Shown: positions 44,701 to 53,315 of the stretch, piece after piece
Position numbering within the stretch: position 1 is the first letter of the stretch
Layout: each line of letters opens with the position of its first letter
Source of the DNA: Bacteroidales bacterium UBA1715
Lineage (GTDB): Bacteria; Bacteroidota; Bacteroidia; Bacteroidales; UBA1715
Assembly (NCBI GenBank): GCA_002317135.1
Contig: DCIX01000016.1
Location: forward strand, 1 to 64,000
Length of the DNA stretch: 64,000 nt
Direction: 5' to 3'
Program-made: the position numbers and the translations under genes
The notes under the pieces: generated by a model
Databases searched by the model: none
Told to the model about the DNA's origin: nothing
The model's input: the letters and a program-made list of their open reading frames with translations, nothing else

Positions 44701-44910
44701 CCTGTGTTCATTACACCAACATCACAATTCCTTCGTGCTCACTTCTATGCACCAACAAAACCTGTATTTGGAACACAATTCCCTACATATTGGGTAAATG
44801 TAATTATCATCTGGATTATGTCTATTCTATGCTACGTAGCATTATATCTACGATTGTTACGTAGAGGTATAGAAGCTTTAGGTAACATTAACTTCTCATT
44901 CAAGAAATAA
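41707..44910 (+). CDS. ABC transporter with N-terminal TerB-like domain (ABCG-type half-transporter)
   Basis: A 1067-aa fusion. The N-terminal roughly 150 residues look like a TerB-type helical domain with acidic motifs (FVSTDNEISDSEKEFLNALVDD), followed by a beta-rich linker. The ABC ATPase has Walker A GASGAGKST (from G295), signature ISGGQRKRLN and Walker B ILFLDEPTSGL. The C-terminal ABC2 membrane domain is ABCG-like, with about six helices between 640 and 1060. A long, mostly soluble charged region lies between helices (about 820-990: QLMNKLNESLRLIDDNN). Fused TerB-ABC proteins are known mainly from Bacteroidota; the substrate is unknown. The stop overlaps rbfA by one base. Confidence 0.85.
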   Translation: MSERIILALLKLFAVFAKSDGNKNDKIKIVELFLANQLNKELAKKYLPDFEQEYDEVMADINRITEKASAKGAVDSEKLKFKIEAKLSARIHKIGNSINQELTQRQKLYIVISLLEFVSTDNEISDSEKEFLNALVDDLNIDNEEYKQLCEFILHDFEEIPDSENLLIINNKQETGEELAKHIYSPHLAGTIKVFYLRASNLLIFRSFQVGEISLNSQPVYEDKVTILNIGTAIRSKQITPIYYSQILNTFNAGSSNEGVVFKVDEITYKFKGGNIGLHEFSIEEPSGSLVGIMGASGAGKSTLLNVLNGNYTPSTGKVTINNIDLHHDTEGKLNGLIGFVPQDDLLIKELTVYENLFYSAKLCFDNLTDEEIAERADRVLQSLGLYERKNNVVGDELRKEISGGQRKRLNIALELIREPAILFLDEPTSGLSSKDSENIMDLLKELALKGKLVFVVIHQPSSDIFKTFDRLVILDTGGYQIYYGAPVDSIMYFKECTHQADSNISECPTCGNVNPEQIFNITEAKVLNEDGTPMLNEKRQEIRKLAPTDWFEMYQQKKKTGEAKPIPEKLPEITFKIPNWFRQLRVFIKRDLLSKVSNMQYMLINTLEAPIIAIFLAFIIKYWEVDESGSVGYTLMNNVNIPVYIFMLVICGFFVGLSASAEEIFRDQKIRSRESFLHLSWSSYLISKIIILLGISAIQSFLFVLFGNWILEIHGLFFKYWFMAFSVWSFANLTGLIISDSFNDIKTIYILIPFLVIPQIILSGIIVSFDKLNPTISNPQDIPFYGEVIASRWAYEGLAVEQYAHNDYEAPFFQLDMKISECSYRKGGWSNQLMNKLNESLRLIDDNNTKDEQFTKNNVLIANEIEKELKRTSDVVTISDKVLDELRKTNTSKDALEAAKDYLSKVKRFYIAQSKIYSKKRDELTKRLKIEYGTEACEELNIPEIERTEHLKDSLGNATLLEMKKRYYNESLEDFCRNQNDLTVLIEYKGNFVQKTDPVFITPTSQFLRAHFYAPTKPVFGTQFPTYWVNVIIIWIMSILCYVALYLRLLRRGIEALGNINFSFKK

Positions 44911-45302
44911 TGACTACAACAAGACAAAATAAAGTTGCCCGACTTCTCCAAAAAGAGTTGGGCGACATTTTTCAAAAAGAAGCTATGAACATGTTCCGAG
45001 GTGCCCTCATCTCGGTTACCATTGTACGCGTTGCTCCTGATTTATCGTTCGCAAAAGTGTACCTCAGCATATTCGCTCCTTCTAAAGACGAAAAAGAGTT
45101 GTACCAAGCCGTACAAGACAAGGCAAAAACCATTCGCCAAATGCTAGCTCAAAAGGCTGCAAAACAACTACGCATTGTTCCAGAATTAGCATTCTTCGTT
45201 GACGATTCTATTGAATATCAAGAAAATATAGAACGACTACTTAACTCAAGCAACGAACAAGAGAAAGAAAAAACACAGCAAGCAAAAGACACAAAGAAAT
45301 GA
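44910..45302 (+). CDS. rbfA: Ribosome-binding factor A
   Basis: A late 30S maturation factor with a KH-type fold. The 130-aa length and the sequence RQNKVARLLQKELGDIFQKEA, then VTIVRVAPDLSFAKVYLSIF and LRIVPELAFFVDDSIEYQENIERLL, are typical. It starts on the last base of the ABC transporter stop (TAATG) and overlaps the next methyltransferase gene by 4 bases. Core genes are therefore coupled to a transporter. Confidence 0.95.
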   Translation: MTTTRQNKVARLLQKELGDIFQKEAMNMFRGALISVTIVRVAPDLSFAKVYLSIFAPSKDEKELYQAVQDKAKTIRQMLAQKAAKQLRIVPELAFFVDDSIEYQENIERLLNSSNEQEKEKTQQAKDTKK

Positions 45303-46111
45303 ACTACGATCCAATTAAATTTTCACTTGGCACCGTTTTTAACAAAACCCCGTTTCTACGAAAAGTTTTCTATCTGTTATTAGATATTCTTCTTCTTCGT
45401 GCGTGGCATATAAAAAAGGCTGTCGCCAATTGGAAAAAACAACAAAACAAACCTACTTATATACTTGACGCAGGTTGTGGATTTGGTCAGTATTCATATT
45501 ATTTAGCACGACAAAATGCAGCATGGAATGTTTTGGGAATCGATGTAAAACAAGAACAAGTTGCCGATTGCAACTCATTCGCAAAACAAATTGGTTTTGA
45601 AAATCGTTTGTCGTTTGCAGAAGGTGATTTAACCACATTCGTAACAGAAAAACCTGCCGATATGATTCTTTCGGTTGACGTTATGGAGCATATTCTCGAC
45701 GATGTGCAAGTGTTCAAAAACTTCGCTGCGTCACTCAAACAAAATGGATTGTTACTCATCTCTACTCCATCGAATCTTGGCGGATCGGACGTTCACGAAG
45801 AAGATGGAGAATCGTTTATAGGCGAACATGTACGTGACGGCTATAGTATAGAAGATATTACTGCGAAGCTACAAATGGCTGGTTTTACTAATATTGAAGC
45901 AGCATATTCGTATGGTACTGCTGGACATATTTCTTGGATTTTATCTATGAAATTGCCAATTAGCGTACTTAACATTTCGAAGTTATTCTTCATTTTGTTG
46001 CCTTTCTACTACCTTGCAATATTCTGGTTCTGCCTTATTCTCAATGCAATAGATGTTCTTTTCGAACAAAAACAAGGTAGCGGTCTTATTGTAAAAGCAT
46101 ACAAAGCATAA
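45299..46111 (+). CDS. SAM-dependent methyltransferase (class I), membrane-associated
   Basis: A 270-aa protein with the Rossmann methyltransferase motif I YILDAGCGFGQYSYYLAR (about residues 51-68), motif II GIDVKQEQ, and motif IV DMILSVDVMEHI. The C-terminus has a hydrophobic stretch (LFFILLPFYYLAIFWFCLILNAI) that could anchor it in the membrane. The substrate is unknown. It is translationally coupled to rbfA and followed 5 bases later by the LolC/E-like permease gene. Confidence 0.85.
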   Translation: MNYDPIKFSLGTVFNKTPFLRKVFYLLLDILLLRAWHIKKAVANWKKQQNKPTYILDAGCGFGQYSYYLARQNAAWNVLGIDVKQEQVADCNSFAKQIGFENRLSFAEGDLTTFVTEKPADMILSVDVMEHILDDVQVFKNFAASLKQNGLLLISTPSNLGGSDVHEEDGESFIGEHVRDGYSIEDITAKLQMAGFTNIEAAYSYGTAGHISWILSMKLPISVLNISKLFFILLPFYYLAIFWFCLILNAIDVLFEQKQGSGLIVKAYKA

Positions 46112-46116
46112 GAACT

Positions 46117-47334
46117 ATGTCCGTATCTCTTTTTTTTGCACGAAGATATTTGTTCTCAAAAAAGAGCAAGAACGCCATAAACTATATCACCACCGTTTCG
46201 GTTATTCTTATCACATTAGTTACTATTGCGATGATCATAACCATGTCGGTTTTTAACGGATTGTCGGATGTAATAACTTCAATGTTCAACACTTTTGATC
46301 CAGAAATAAAAATCACGGCAAAAACGGGACGAGTATTTTCTTTGGATTCGGTAGAGAACAAACTACAACAAACTTCCGGAATACAAGCATATACGCCAAT
46401 TCTTGAAGATGACGCTCTTTTTACCTATGGTGATAAACAATTAATTGGAAAACTAAAAGGTGTAGGCGAATCATATACAAAGACGTGTAATGTAGATTCT
46501 ATACTTGTTGCAGGTGAATTTGTGTTGGAACAAAACGATGTTCACTATGCGTGCGTCGGACAAGGCGTTGCTCATAAACTATCGGTCGGACTTATGTTCC
46601 GCGATGTATTACATATTTATGCTCCAGAACGTTCGAAACGCTCGTCTTTTGTTCCTACCGAAGAATACAACAAAACATACGCATACGCACGCGGCGTTTT
46701 CTCCGTACAAATGGACATCGACAACGAGTACATCATAACATCATTAGCATTGGCACAAGAACTATGGAAATATACCAACAACGAAGTATCTTCCATAGAA
46801 ATAAAAATTACCGAAAATGCTGATATTCACTCTGTTGTGCAAAATCTACAACAAACATTAGGCAATAGTTTCTCTATAAAAGATAGAGAAAAACAACACG
46901 AATTTATGTACAAAGTAACTCAAGGCGAAAAATTCGTGACATTCCTTATCATAACCTTAATTTTAATCATAGCCTCCTTCAGCATAATTGGCTCACTTTC
47001 AATGCTAATAATAGACAAGCAAAGAGACATTGCCGTATTGCGAAGTATGGGTGCAAATTCCCAAACAATTAAACGGATATTTATTTTGGAAGGATGGCTC
47101 ATCGCCGTATTAGGAGCCTTTATTGGAGTATTTTTAGGCGTTGCAATCTGTGGCATACAAGAATATTTTGGCATAGTAAAACTTCCTGGTGCATCGGCAA
47201 ACTTTATAGTGCAGGCATACCCGGTAAAAGTTCTTTTTACAGATGTAATTTCAATTTTATTTGTAGTTTTACTCGTGGGATTTGTAACAGCATACTATCC
47301 TGTACAAAAAATTTCTAAAACACAACAACAATGA
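46117..47334 (+). CDS. LolC/LolE-type ABC transporter permease (lipoprotein release)
   Basis: A 405-aa inner-membrane protein of the FtsX/MacB permease class. The N-terminus FFARRYLFSKKSKNAINYITTVSVI is the LolC/E signature. There is one helix near 25-50, a large periplasmic domain (about 55-260) and three C-terminal helices with VLRSMGANSQTIKRIFILEGWLIAVLGAFIGVFLG. It probably moves lipoproteins from the inner membrane, with a LolD ATPase encoded elsewhere. It overlaps the cvpA start by 4 bases. Confidence 0.9.
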   Translation: MSVSLFFARRYLFSKKSKNAINYITTVSVILITLVTIAMIITMSVFNGLSDVITSMFNTFDPEIKITAKTGRVFSLDSVENKLQQTSGIQAYTPILEDDALFTYGDKQLIGKLKGVGESYTKTCNVDSILVAGEFVLEQNDVHYACVGQGVAHKLSVGLMFRDVLHIYAPERSKRSSFVPTEEYNKTYAYARGVFSVQMDIDNEYIITSLALAQELWKYTNNEVSSIEIKITENADIHSVVQNLQQTLGNSFSIKDREKQHEFMYKVTQGEKFVTFLIITLILIIASFSIIGSLSMLIIDKQRDIAVLRSMGANSQTIKRIFILEGWLIAVLGAFIGVFLGVAICGIQEYFGIVKLPGASANFIVQAYPVKVLFTDVISILFVVLLVGFVTAYYPVQKISKTQQQ

Positions 47335-47870
47335 ATTTTCTTGATATAATTGTACTCATCCCTGTATTATGGGGAGCATTCAAAGGATTTAAGAATGGAC
47401 TTATTTCCGAAGCTGGCTCTATTGCCTCACTCATTTTAGGCATTTGGGCAGCCCTTACCCTATCCGACAAAATTGCTCCATTTGTAGCAAAATTCACAGC
47501 CGTTTCCGAAGGTTACCAACAAATAACGGCATTTGCAATCACCTTTGTTTTAGTCCTTATATTATGCTACATCATCACACGCATAATCATAGGCTTTTGT
47601 AAGGCGATAAACATCCTGTGGCTCGATAAATTACTTGGCGTATTATTCGGTATGTCTAAATACCTCATCATTTTGTCATTCATATTTTATTTGGCCAATA
47701 CATTGGTAAAAAGTTATGCGACAAAACCTGTTGAAGTTATAGAAAATTCAGTTTTATTTAAACCTATGGCTGAAACAGCCGAATCGTTCGCCGCTGGTTC
47801 TATTACTATTCCAACCATAGAAAAACCATCATTCTTTGACCCTTTTAAACAGAATAACGATGAAGATTAA
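47331..47870 (+). CDS. CvpA family membrane protein
   Basis: A 179-aa protein with four membrane helices and the family start MNFLDIIVLIPVLWGAFKGF, then KNGLISEAGSIASLILGIWAA. CvpA proteins were named for colicin V production and also affect envelope homeostasis; the biochemical role is unsettled. The gene is coupled at both ends: it overlaps the LolC/E-like gene by 4 bases and the ybaK-like gene by 11. Confidence 0.9.
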   Translation: MNFLDIIVLIPVLWGAFKGFKNGLISEAGSIASLILGIWAALTLSDKIAPFVAKFTAVSEGYQQITAFAITFVLVLILCYIITRIIIGFCKAINILWLDKLLGVLFGMSKYLIILSFIFYLANTLVKSYATKPVEVIENSVLFKPMAETAESFAAGSITIPTIEKPSFFDPFKQNNDED

Positions 47871-48336
47871 CAAAACAAACGCTGCCCGTTTTCTTGATAA
47901 ATTAAAGATGTCGTATGAATTAGTGCCATACGAAGTGGACGAAAACGACCTTGGTGCAGAACATATTGCAAATCAATTAAACGAACCTATCGAACAGGTA
48001 TTCAAGACATTAGTGCTTCGTGGCGACAAAATAGGCATATTTGTATGCGTTATTCCTGGAAATTTGGAAGTTGACTTAAAACTTGCTGCAAAAATTTCGG
48101 GAAACAAAAACTGCGATATGATTCATCTCAAAGAATTACAACCTCTTACAGGCTACATTCGTGGTGGTTGCTCTCCACTTGCCATGAAAAAGAAATATCC
48201 TGTTTTCTTTCATAAATCTGCATTGGAGCAAGATATAATCTATGTAAGCGCTGGCGTTCGTGGACTACAAATAAAAATTGCACCACAAGATTTAATTACC
48301 GCAGCAGAAGCAACAGTTGGTGAAATTGTACGATAA
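47860..48336 (+). CDS. ybaK: Cys-tRNA(Pro)/(Cys) deacylase YbaK/EbsC
   Basis: A 158-aa trans-editing enzyme that removes cysteine from mischarged tRNA(Pro). Family sequence includes KINKTNAARFLDKLKMSYELVPYEV, EPIEQVFKTLVLRGDK with the conserved Lys region, IPGNLEVDLKLAAKISGNKNCDM, and GYIRGGCSPLAMKKKYPVFF. The start 47860 is chosen over 47836 because the family begins with MKxNKTNA. The remaining overlap with cvpA is 11 bases. Confidence 0.93.
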   Translation: MKINKTNAARFLDKLKMSYELVPYEVDENDLGAEHIANQLNEPIEQVFKTLVLRGDKIGIFVCVIPGNLEVDLKLAAKISGNKNCDMIHLKELQPLTGYIRGGCSPLAMKKKYPVFFHKSALEQDIIYVSAGVRGLQIKIAPQDLITAAEATVGEIVR

Positions 48337-48346
48337 CAACACTACT

Positions 48347-49267
48347 ATGGGATTTCTTTCTACACTTGGGAAACCATTCAAAAACTTAAAAAACAAAGTT
48401 TTAGCATTCTTTCACAATAATTATTTGAAAGAAAAGCTGAACACTATCATCTTCGGTTCCGATACACCTGCAGGAAAATTCTTCGATGTATTACTTTTTG
48501 GGATGATTTTATTGAGCGTGGTTATTATCATACTTGAAAGCATGAGCTTTTTCCCTCCATCTATGCGCCTTTTCCTTCGTGTATTGGAATGGATATTTAC
48601 CGCATTCTTCACATTTGAATATTTGGCACGAATTTACTGCATGGAACGTCCACGAGAATACATATTCAGTTTCTGGGGAATAATCGACCTACTTGCAACC
48701 ATACCAAGTTATTTAGGAATCTTCTTTTCTGGCGCCCAAAGCCTTTTAGCTATTCGAGTATTCCGCCTACTCCGTATCTTCCGCATATTCAAATTATTTT
48801 CTTTCCTAAATGAGGGAAATCTACTACTACAATCATTGAAAGAAAGTAAACGAAAAATCATCATTTTCTTTTTGTTTGCGTTAATTCTTGTAATTTCCAT
48901 CGGTACCATTATGTATATCGTAGAAAACGGACGCAATCCGAACGGTTTCGAGGATATTCCTAATAGCATCTATTGGGCAATTGTAACCATGACTACTGTT
49001 GGTTATGGCGACATTGCACCATGTACCAGTGTAGGACGTTTTCTTTCAGCACTGATTATGTTACTTGGCTACACTGTTTTGGCTGTTCCTACCGGTATTT
49101 TCTCGGTTTCATTGATGAATGAAGACAAGAAACGAAGACAGAAAATCTGCCCTCATTGCCATGAACATATTGAAGCAGAAAATGCAAAATACTGTACTCA
49201 CTGCGGTAACCGACTCGACAGCCTACAAATCAGCGAATCGCAAACCGAAGACAATGAGATTAGGTAA
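48347..49267 (+). CDS. Voltage-gated-type potassium channel (ion transporter)
   Basis: A 306-aa inner-membrane channel with six helices. S4 carries spaced arginines (RVFRLLRIFRIFKLF, about 145-159). The pore loop has the selectivity filter TVGYGD (217-222) with TMT before it. After S6 (about 228-255) a cytoplasmic tail holds a zinc-ribbon-like CPHCHEHIEAENAKYCTHCG, unusual for a channel tail. The start 48347 is preferred over 48317 to avoid overlap with ybaK. No RCK domain is present, so control may be by voltage or by the metal-binding tail. Confidence 0.92.
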   Translation: MGFLSTLGKPFKNLKNKVLAFFHNNYLKEKLNTIIFGSDTPAGKFFDVLLFGMILLSVVIIILESMSFFPPSMRLFLRVLEWIFTAFFTFEYLARIYCMERPREYIFSFWGIIDLLATIPSYLGIFFSGAQSLLAIRVFRLLRIFRIFKLFSFLNEGNLLLQSLKESKRKIIIFFLFALILVISIGTIMYIVENGRNPNGFEDIPNSIYWAIVTMTTVGYGDIAPCTSVGRFLSALIMLLGYTVLAVPTGIFSVSLMNEDKKRRQKICPHCHEHIEAENAKYCTHCGNRLDSLQISESQTEDNEIR

Positions 49268-49279
49268 AAAGAAAGATTT

Positions 49280-49852
49280 CTACATTTGTATTCCTTTACG
49301 AGAGACAATTTTTTGTTCAAGCAAATAAAAACAGAATGCACAAACGCATCCTAATAATGCACCACAAAAGATATCGGCTGGATAATGCACGCCTAAATAC
49401 ATTCTTGTGTAACATACTATCATTGTCCACGACATAAACAAAAACGTGCACCACTTGTTTTTCAACAATAGCGATACAAATGTCGCAAATGCAAACATAT
49501 TAGCCGCATGAGAAGATACAAATCCATACATTCCTCCTTTGTATCCACGAACTATATGTACCATTTGTTCAATCTCAAGATTATGCGAAGGTCTATAGCG
49601 ACAAATAACCTTCTTAAAACATTCTGTTGAAATAATGTCTGCACACCCTATTGCCAAAGCAATACAAAGCATAGAAAACAAGGATAACTTCCAACCATAT
49701 TTTCGTTGCAGTAAATAAAAAGCAAATAGAAAAACAGGAATAGAAGCCCAGGTTTGAGTTATAACATAAAAAAGTGTATCGAAGAACTCGGAATTACAAC
49801 CATTGATGGCAAGCAACAACTGTCTATCGAACAATTCAAGCGATTCGAACAT
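49280..49852 (-). CDS. PAP2-family membrane phosphatase
   Basis: A 190-aa membrane phosphatase of the type-2 phosphatidic acid phosphatase superfamily, probably acting on lipid or undecaprenyl pyrophosphates. The three signature motifs are KKVICRYRP (C1), VSSHAANMF (C2 with catalytic His) and RMYLGVHYPADI (C3 with catalytic His). There are about five helices. The start at 49852 (MFESLEL) overlaps the obg stop by exactly one base (TAATG), better than the upstream ATG at 49870. Confidence 0.9.
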   Translation of the reverse strand: MFESLELFDRQLLLAINGCNSEFFDTLFYVITQTWASIPVFLFAFYLLQRKYGWKLSLFSMLCIALAIGCADIISTECFKKVICRYRPSHNLEIEQMVHIVRGYKGGMYGFVSSHAANMFAFATFVSLLLKNKWCTFLFMSWTMIVCYTRMYLGVHYPADIFCGALLGCVCAFCFYLLEQKIVSRKGIQM

Positions 49853-50841
49853 TATTGTAGCAATTTCCAAAGTTTATCTTTCAATTCCTGGATATTCGTC
49901 TGCGCTACCGACGAAATAAAAATATGATCTATCGATGTTGGCAAATGTTTTTCCAACATAGATTTTAATTCATCATCCAACATATCGCTTTTGGTAATAG
50001 CAAGCATACGAGGTTTGTCGAGCAACTCCGGATTATAGAGTTTTAGTTCATTTAAAAGAACTTCGTATTCATCTGCAATATCTTTACTATCAGCAGGAAT
50101 CATAAATAAAAGTACAGCATTTCGTTCAATATGACGAAGGAAACGCAATCCTAAACCTTTACCTTCGTGGGCACCTTCGATAATTCCCGGAATATCGGCC
50201 ATAGCAAACGAAGCATTATCTCTATAAGGAACAATACCAAGTTGTGGAACAAGCGTTGTAAACGGATAATTCGCAATCTTTGGTTTTGCCGCCGAAACAA
50301 CACTCAACAATGTTGATTTTCCTGCATTTGGGAAGCCAACAAGTCCGACATCGGCAAGGACTTTTAGTTCAAGTATAAACCAACCTTCCGTTCCCATCTC
50401 GCCAGGTTGAGCATAACGTGGAGTTTGATTTGTTGCCGATTTGAAGTTTAAATTTCCCAAACCACCACGGCCACCTTTTAAAAGAATTTTTTGTTCACCG
50501 TCTTCGGTTATTTCACAGAGAATTTCTTCTGTTTCTGCATCTTTCGCAACCGTTCCAAGTGGAACTTCAATAATAATATCCTTACCATTGGCACCAGTAC
50601 TTCCTGCACTACCGCCACTGCCACCATCACCGGCAGACAAATGTTTTTGATAGCGTAAAGCCAACAAGGTCCACACATTACGGCTACCTTTCAAAATGAT
50701 ATGTCCACCACGACCACCATCACCACCATCAGGTCCACCCTTGGCAACAAATTTTTCACGATGAAGATGAGCAGAACCTGCACCACCCTTTCCTGAGTGA
50801 AGGAATATTTTTACATAGTCGACAAAACTTGAAGATGCCAT
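49852..50841 (-). CDS. obg: GTPase Obg
   Basis: An essential 50S-assembly and stress GTPase. The glycine-rich N-terminal Obg fold is clear (LHSGKGGAGSAHLHREKFVAKGGPDGGDGGRGGHII, residues about 11-47). The G domain has GFPNAGKSTLL (about 168), DIPGIIEG and TKSD. The 329-aa length is normal for the form without the C-terminal OCT domain. It is followed by the coupled PAP2 gene and preceded by adk on the same strand. Confidence 0.96.
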   Translation of the reverse strand: MASSSFVDYVKIFLHSGKGGAGSAHLHREKFVAKGGPDGGDGGRGGHIILKGSRNVWTLLALRYQKHLSAGDGGSGGSAGSTGANGKDIIIEVPLGTVAKDAETEEILCEITEDGEQKILLKGGRGGLGNLNFKSATNQTPRYAQPGEMGTEGWFILELKVLADVGLVGFPNAGKSTLLSVVSAAKPKIANYPFTTLVPQLGIVPYRDNASFAMADIPGIIEGAHEGKGLGLRFLRHIERNAVLLFMIPADSKDIADEYEVLLNELKLYNPELLDKPRMLAITKSDMLDDELKSMLEKHLPTSIDHIFISSVAQTNIQELKDKLWKLLQ

Positions 50842-50880
50842 GAGAAAAGTGATTAATGATTAATAAAAAAAAGAGGTGAT

Positions 50881-50920
50881 TAAATAAAAATTGGCAACAG
50901 ACACTAAGCCCATTGCCAAT
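50881..50920 (-). terminator. Probable terminator of adk
   Basis: On the minus strand ATTGGCAA (complement of 50913-50920) pairs with TTGCCAAT (complement of 50890-50897), followed by TTTTATTTA. It lies just after the adk stop, in the adk-obg gap. Confidence 0.6.
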
Positions 50921-50934
50921 CATTTTATTGTAGA

Positions 50935-51507
50935 TTAAAATTTGTCGCAAACGCCACAAATAGTACCAAAAATTTCGTCGATAGTACCTACTCCTTTGAT
51001 TTCTTGTAATTTACCTTGTTTACCATAGAAATCTTTTACAGGAGCTGTTTCTGAATTGTAAACTTTGATACGGTTCATGATAACTTCTTCGTTTTGATCG
51101 TCAGCACGGCCAGAAGATTTACCACGTTCCAACAAACGTTTTACCAATTCTGGAGTATCTACTTCCAAAGAAATCATGCAAGAAACTGCGATATTGTGTT
51201 TTGCCATCAATTCGTCCAATGCAACTGCTTGAGCAGTAGTACGTGGGAAACCATCGAAAATAAAACCGTTACCTTTTGCATTTTCAGCGATTTTGTTTGC
51301 CATCATACCAATTACGATATCATCAGAAACCAATTCGCCTTTTTCGATTTTAGCTTTTGCTTGTTTACCAAGTTCAGTTTCTGCTTTCATTTCAGCACGC
51401 AACAAGTCACCTGTTGAGATGTGGCACAAGTTGTATTTTGCAACGATTTTGTCTGATTGAGTTCCTTTTCCTGCTCCCGGAGGGCCGAATAACACTAAAT
51501 TTAGCAT
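50935..51507 (-). CDS. adk: Adenylate kinase
   Basis: Interconverts ATP + AMP and 2 ADP. The P-loop is GPPGAGKGTQ (residues about 8-17), the AMP-binding region is HISTGDLLRAE, and the FDGFPRT motif is present. The lid is the short form without zinc cysteines. The 190-aa length matches short bacterial adenylate kinases. Confidence 0.97.
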   Translation of the reverse strand: MLNLVLFGPPGAGKGTQSDKIVAKYNLCHISTGDLLRAEMKAETELGKQAKAKIEKGELVSDDIVIGMMANKIAENAKGNGFIFDGFPRTTAQAVALDELMAKHNIAVSCMISLEVDTPELVKRLLERGKSSGRADDQNEEVIMNRIKVYNSETAPVKDFYGKQGKLQEIKGVGTIDEIFGTICGVCDKF

Positions 51508-51640
51508 AGTATTTACTTTTTAATTAATAATTCATTTCTAAACGCTTGCGAATGTACTATTTTTTTTCGTGTTTTTATGCAACATCTCTTTTATTTTGAA
51601 CAAAATGCATATATTTACAAATGGAAAAAACTGAACTCAA

Positions 51641-53305
51641 ATGAAAATAATCGGCAAACTCAAAAAGTTCTCTCCAAAAGAGTTATTGCAAATCGGTAAG
51701 GAAACCTTCAAAAGATTCCCAATTTCTTGCATCGCAACAATTGTAGTAACCATATTTTGCCTATTACCTATATATACATACCCACCGATAAAAGACAACC
51801 CCTCTCTACTCTTTTTCTTATTCTTCTACCCTGCTACAACATACTTCTTAAATATACTCACAAATTTGTTGGCTGAAAATTATGCAAACCGTAAATTACT
51901 GATAATCGGCGGCTTAAACATCTTTTGGTTAGTATTTTCCATAATTGCAAGCATTTATTGGTGGACAAATTGGAATGCCCTAGGCCTTATTGCCGCTTGT
52001 TTTCTTATGCTAGTGTTACTTTTTTGCTATCCCACTCTCATACAAAAGGACAATCTTGCAAGTTGGAAATTTGCAACTCAAAATATAGCAAATTTGACTG
52101 TTAGTGGCTTTATGCTACTGATATTTTATGGCGCACTTGCTATTCTCTATTTGGGTACTGGAGAATTATTTAGCATAAAAATTAACGGTCAACTTTACTT
52201 AGACACACTAATCATCTGCTTTTGTGCAATTATGCCTTTTCTGTTTCTCACCCAAATTTCAAAACAAGAAAAAGCAACCAATCTCCTAGAAAATGTTTCT
52301 TATTTGCTCATTCCTGTACAATTGCTATATGTAATTATTCTCTACATATACGCCGCTAAAATACTATTTACCTGGACTTTACCGTGCGGAGCTGTCTCGT
52401 GGATGGTAATCATTTCTATGATAGGAATGATTCTACTACAATGGATTTTATATCCAAAAATGCTTGATGAAAATAAGACGGCAAAACAAACAATCCTACG
52501 CTATCTTCCTATACTGATGATTCCTCTCCTTATCTTAATGAGCGTGGGAATCTTCCGTAGAATTTCCGACTATGGCATTACTATTTCAAGACTCTATGTA
52601 TTAGCGGCAAATATCTGGTTTTATGGTATTTGCATTTATTTAGCCATACATAAATCGAAAAAAATTGTTGGTATTCCACTATCATTCGCAATCGTATTTT
52701 TACTTATTTCCTTTGGTCCACAAAGCATTCCAAATGTAACTCTACGCATACTTACAAACGAAATTAAAACATTGCTTGATGACGAAAACATTAGTTACCC
52801 AATAACAAACGTACAAACAATAACCAACACGAAGATAAAAGACAAAATACTATACCTACAAAGCAAATACAAAGGCGAAGACTACCAAGACATTATAGAT
52901 GAATATATTTATTTTGGCATAGTTGATACAACTTACAGTGCAGATTCACAAAAAACAGAAACAATTATTACTAATTCAAGCAAAAAACTTTCAAACATAA
53001 ATTATTATCATACTATGTATGATTGGGAAACCGACCTACCACTAGAACAATACAATAAGTTACTAAAAATCACCAATAAGTACTTCACCATAAGCGACAA
53101 CCTATTAAAAACAGATTCAATTAGATTCACAGTGGGGAATACACCTGTTACCTTCCCTATTGAAGCAATAGAAAAACAGAAAGACAGCGATATTTTTACA
53201 TATAAAACAGATTCTGTTTTTCTCATACTTACAACTTTTTACTTAACAATAAGAGGGAACGACAACAATGAGATACGATTCAACGGTATCCTATTAACAA
53301 AATAA
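51641..53305 (+). CDS. DUF4153 domain-containing membrane protein
   Basis: A 554-aa inner-membrane protein with about ten hydrophobic helices in the first 365 residues (for example SCIATIVVTIFCLLPIYTY and LFFLFFYPATTYFLNIL). A soluble C-terminal domain of about 180 residues rich in Thr and Asp follows. The layout matches DUF4153 proteins common in Bacteroidota, whose role is unknown. It is divergent from adk. The secreted repeat-protein gene starts 10 bases after its stop. Confidence 0.75.
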   Translation: MKIIGKLKKFSPKELLQIGKETFKRFPISCIATIVVTIFCLLPIYTYPPIKDNPSLLFFLFFYPATTYFLNILTNLLAENYANRKLLIIGGLNIFWLVFSIIASIYWWTNWNALGLIAACFLMLVLLFCYPTLIQKDNLASWKFATQNIANLTVSGFMLLIFYGALAILYLGTGELFSIKINGQLYLDTLIICFCAIMPFLFLTQISKQEKATNLLENVSYLLIPVQLLYVIILYIYAAKILFTWTLPCGAVSWMVIISMIGMILLQWILYPKMLDENKTAKQTILRYLPILMIPLLILMSVGIFRRISDYGITISRLYVLAANIWFYGICIYLAIHKSKKIVGIPLSFAIVFLLISFGPQSIPNVTLRILTNEIKTLLDDENISYPITNVQTITNTKIKDKILYLQSKYKGEDYQDIIDEYIYFGIVDTTYSADSQKTETIITNSSKKLSNINYYHTMYDWETDLPLEQYNKLLKITNKYFTISDNLLKTDSIRFTVGNTPVTFPIEAIEKQKDSDIFTYKTDSVFLILTTFYLTIRGNDNNEIRFNGILLTK

Positions 53306-53315
53306 CATATACACT

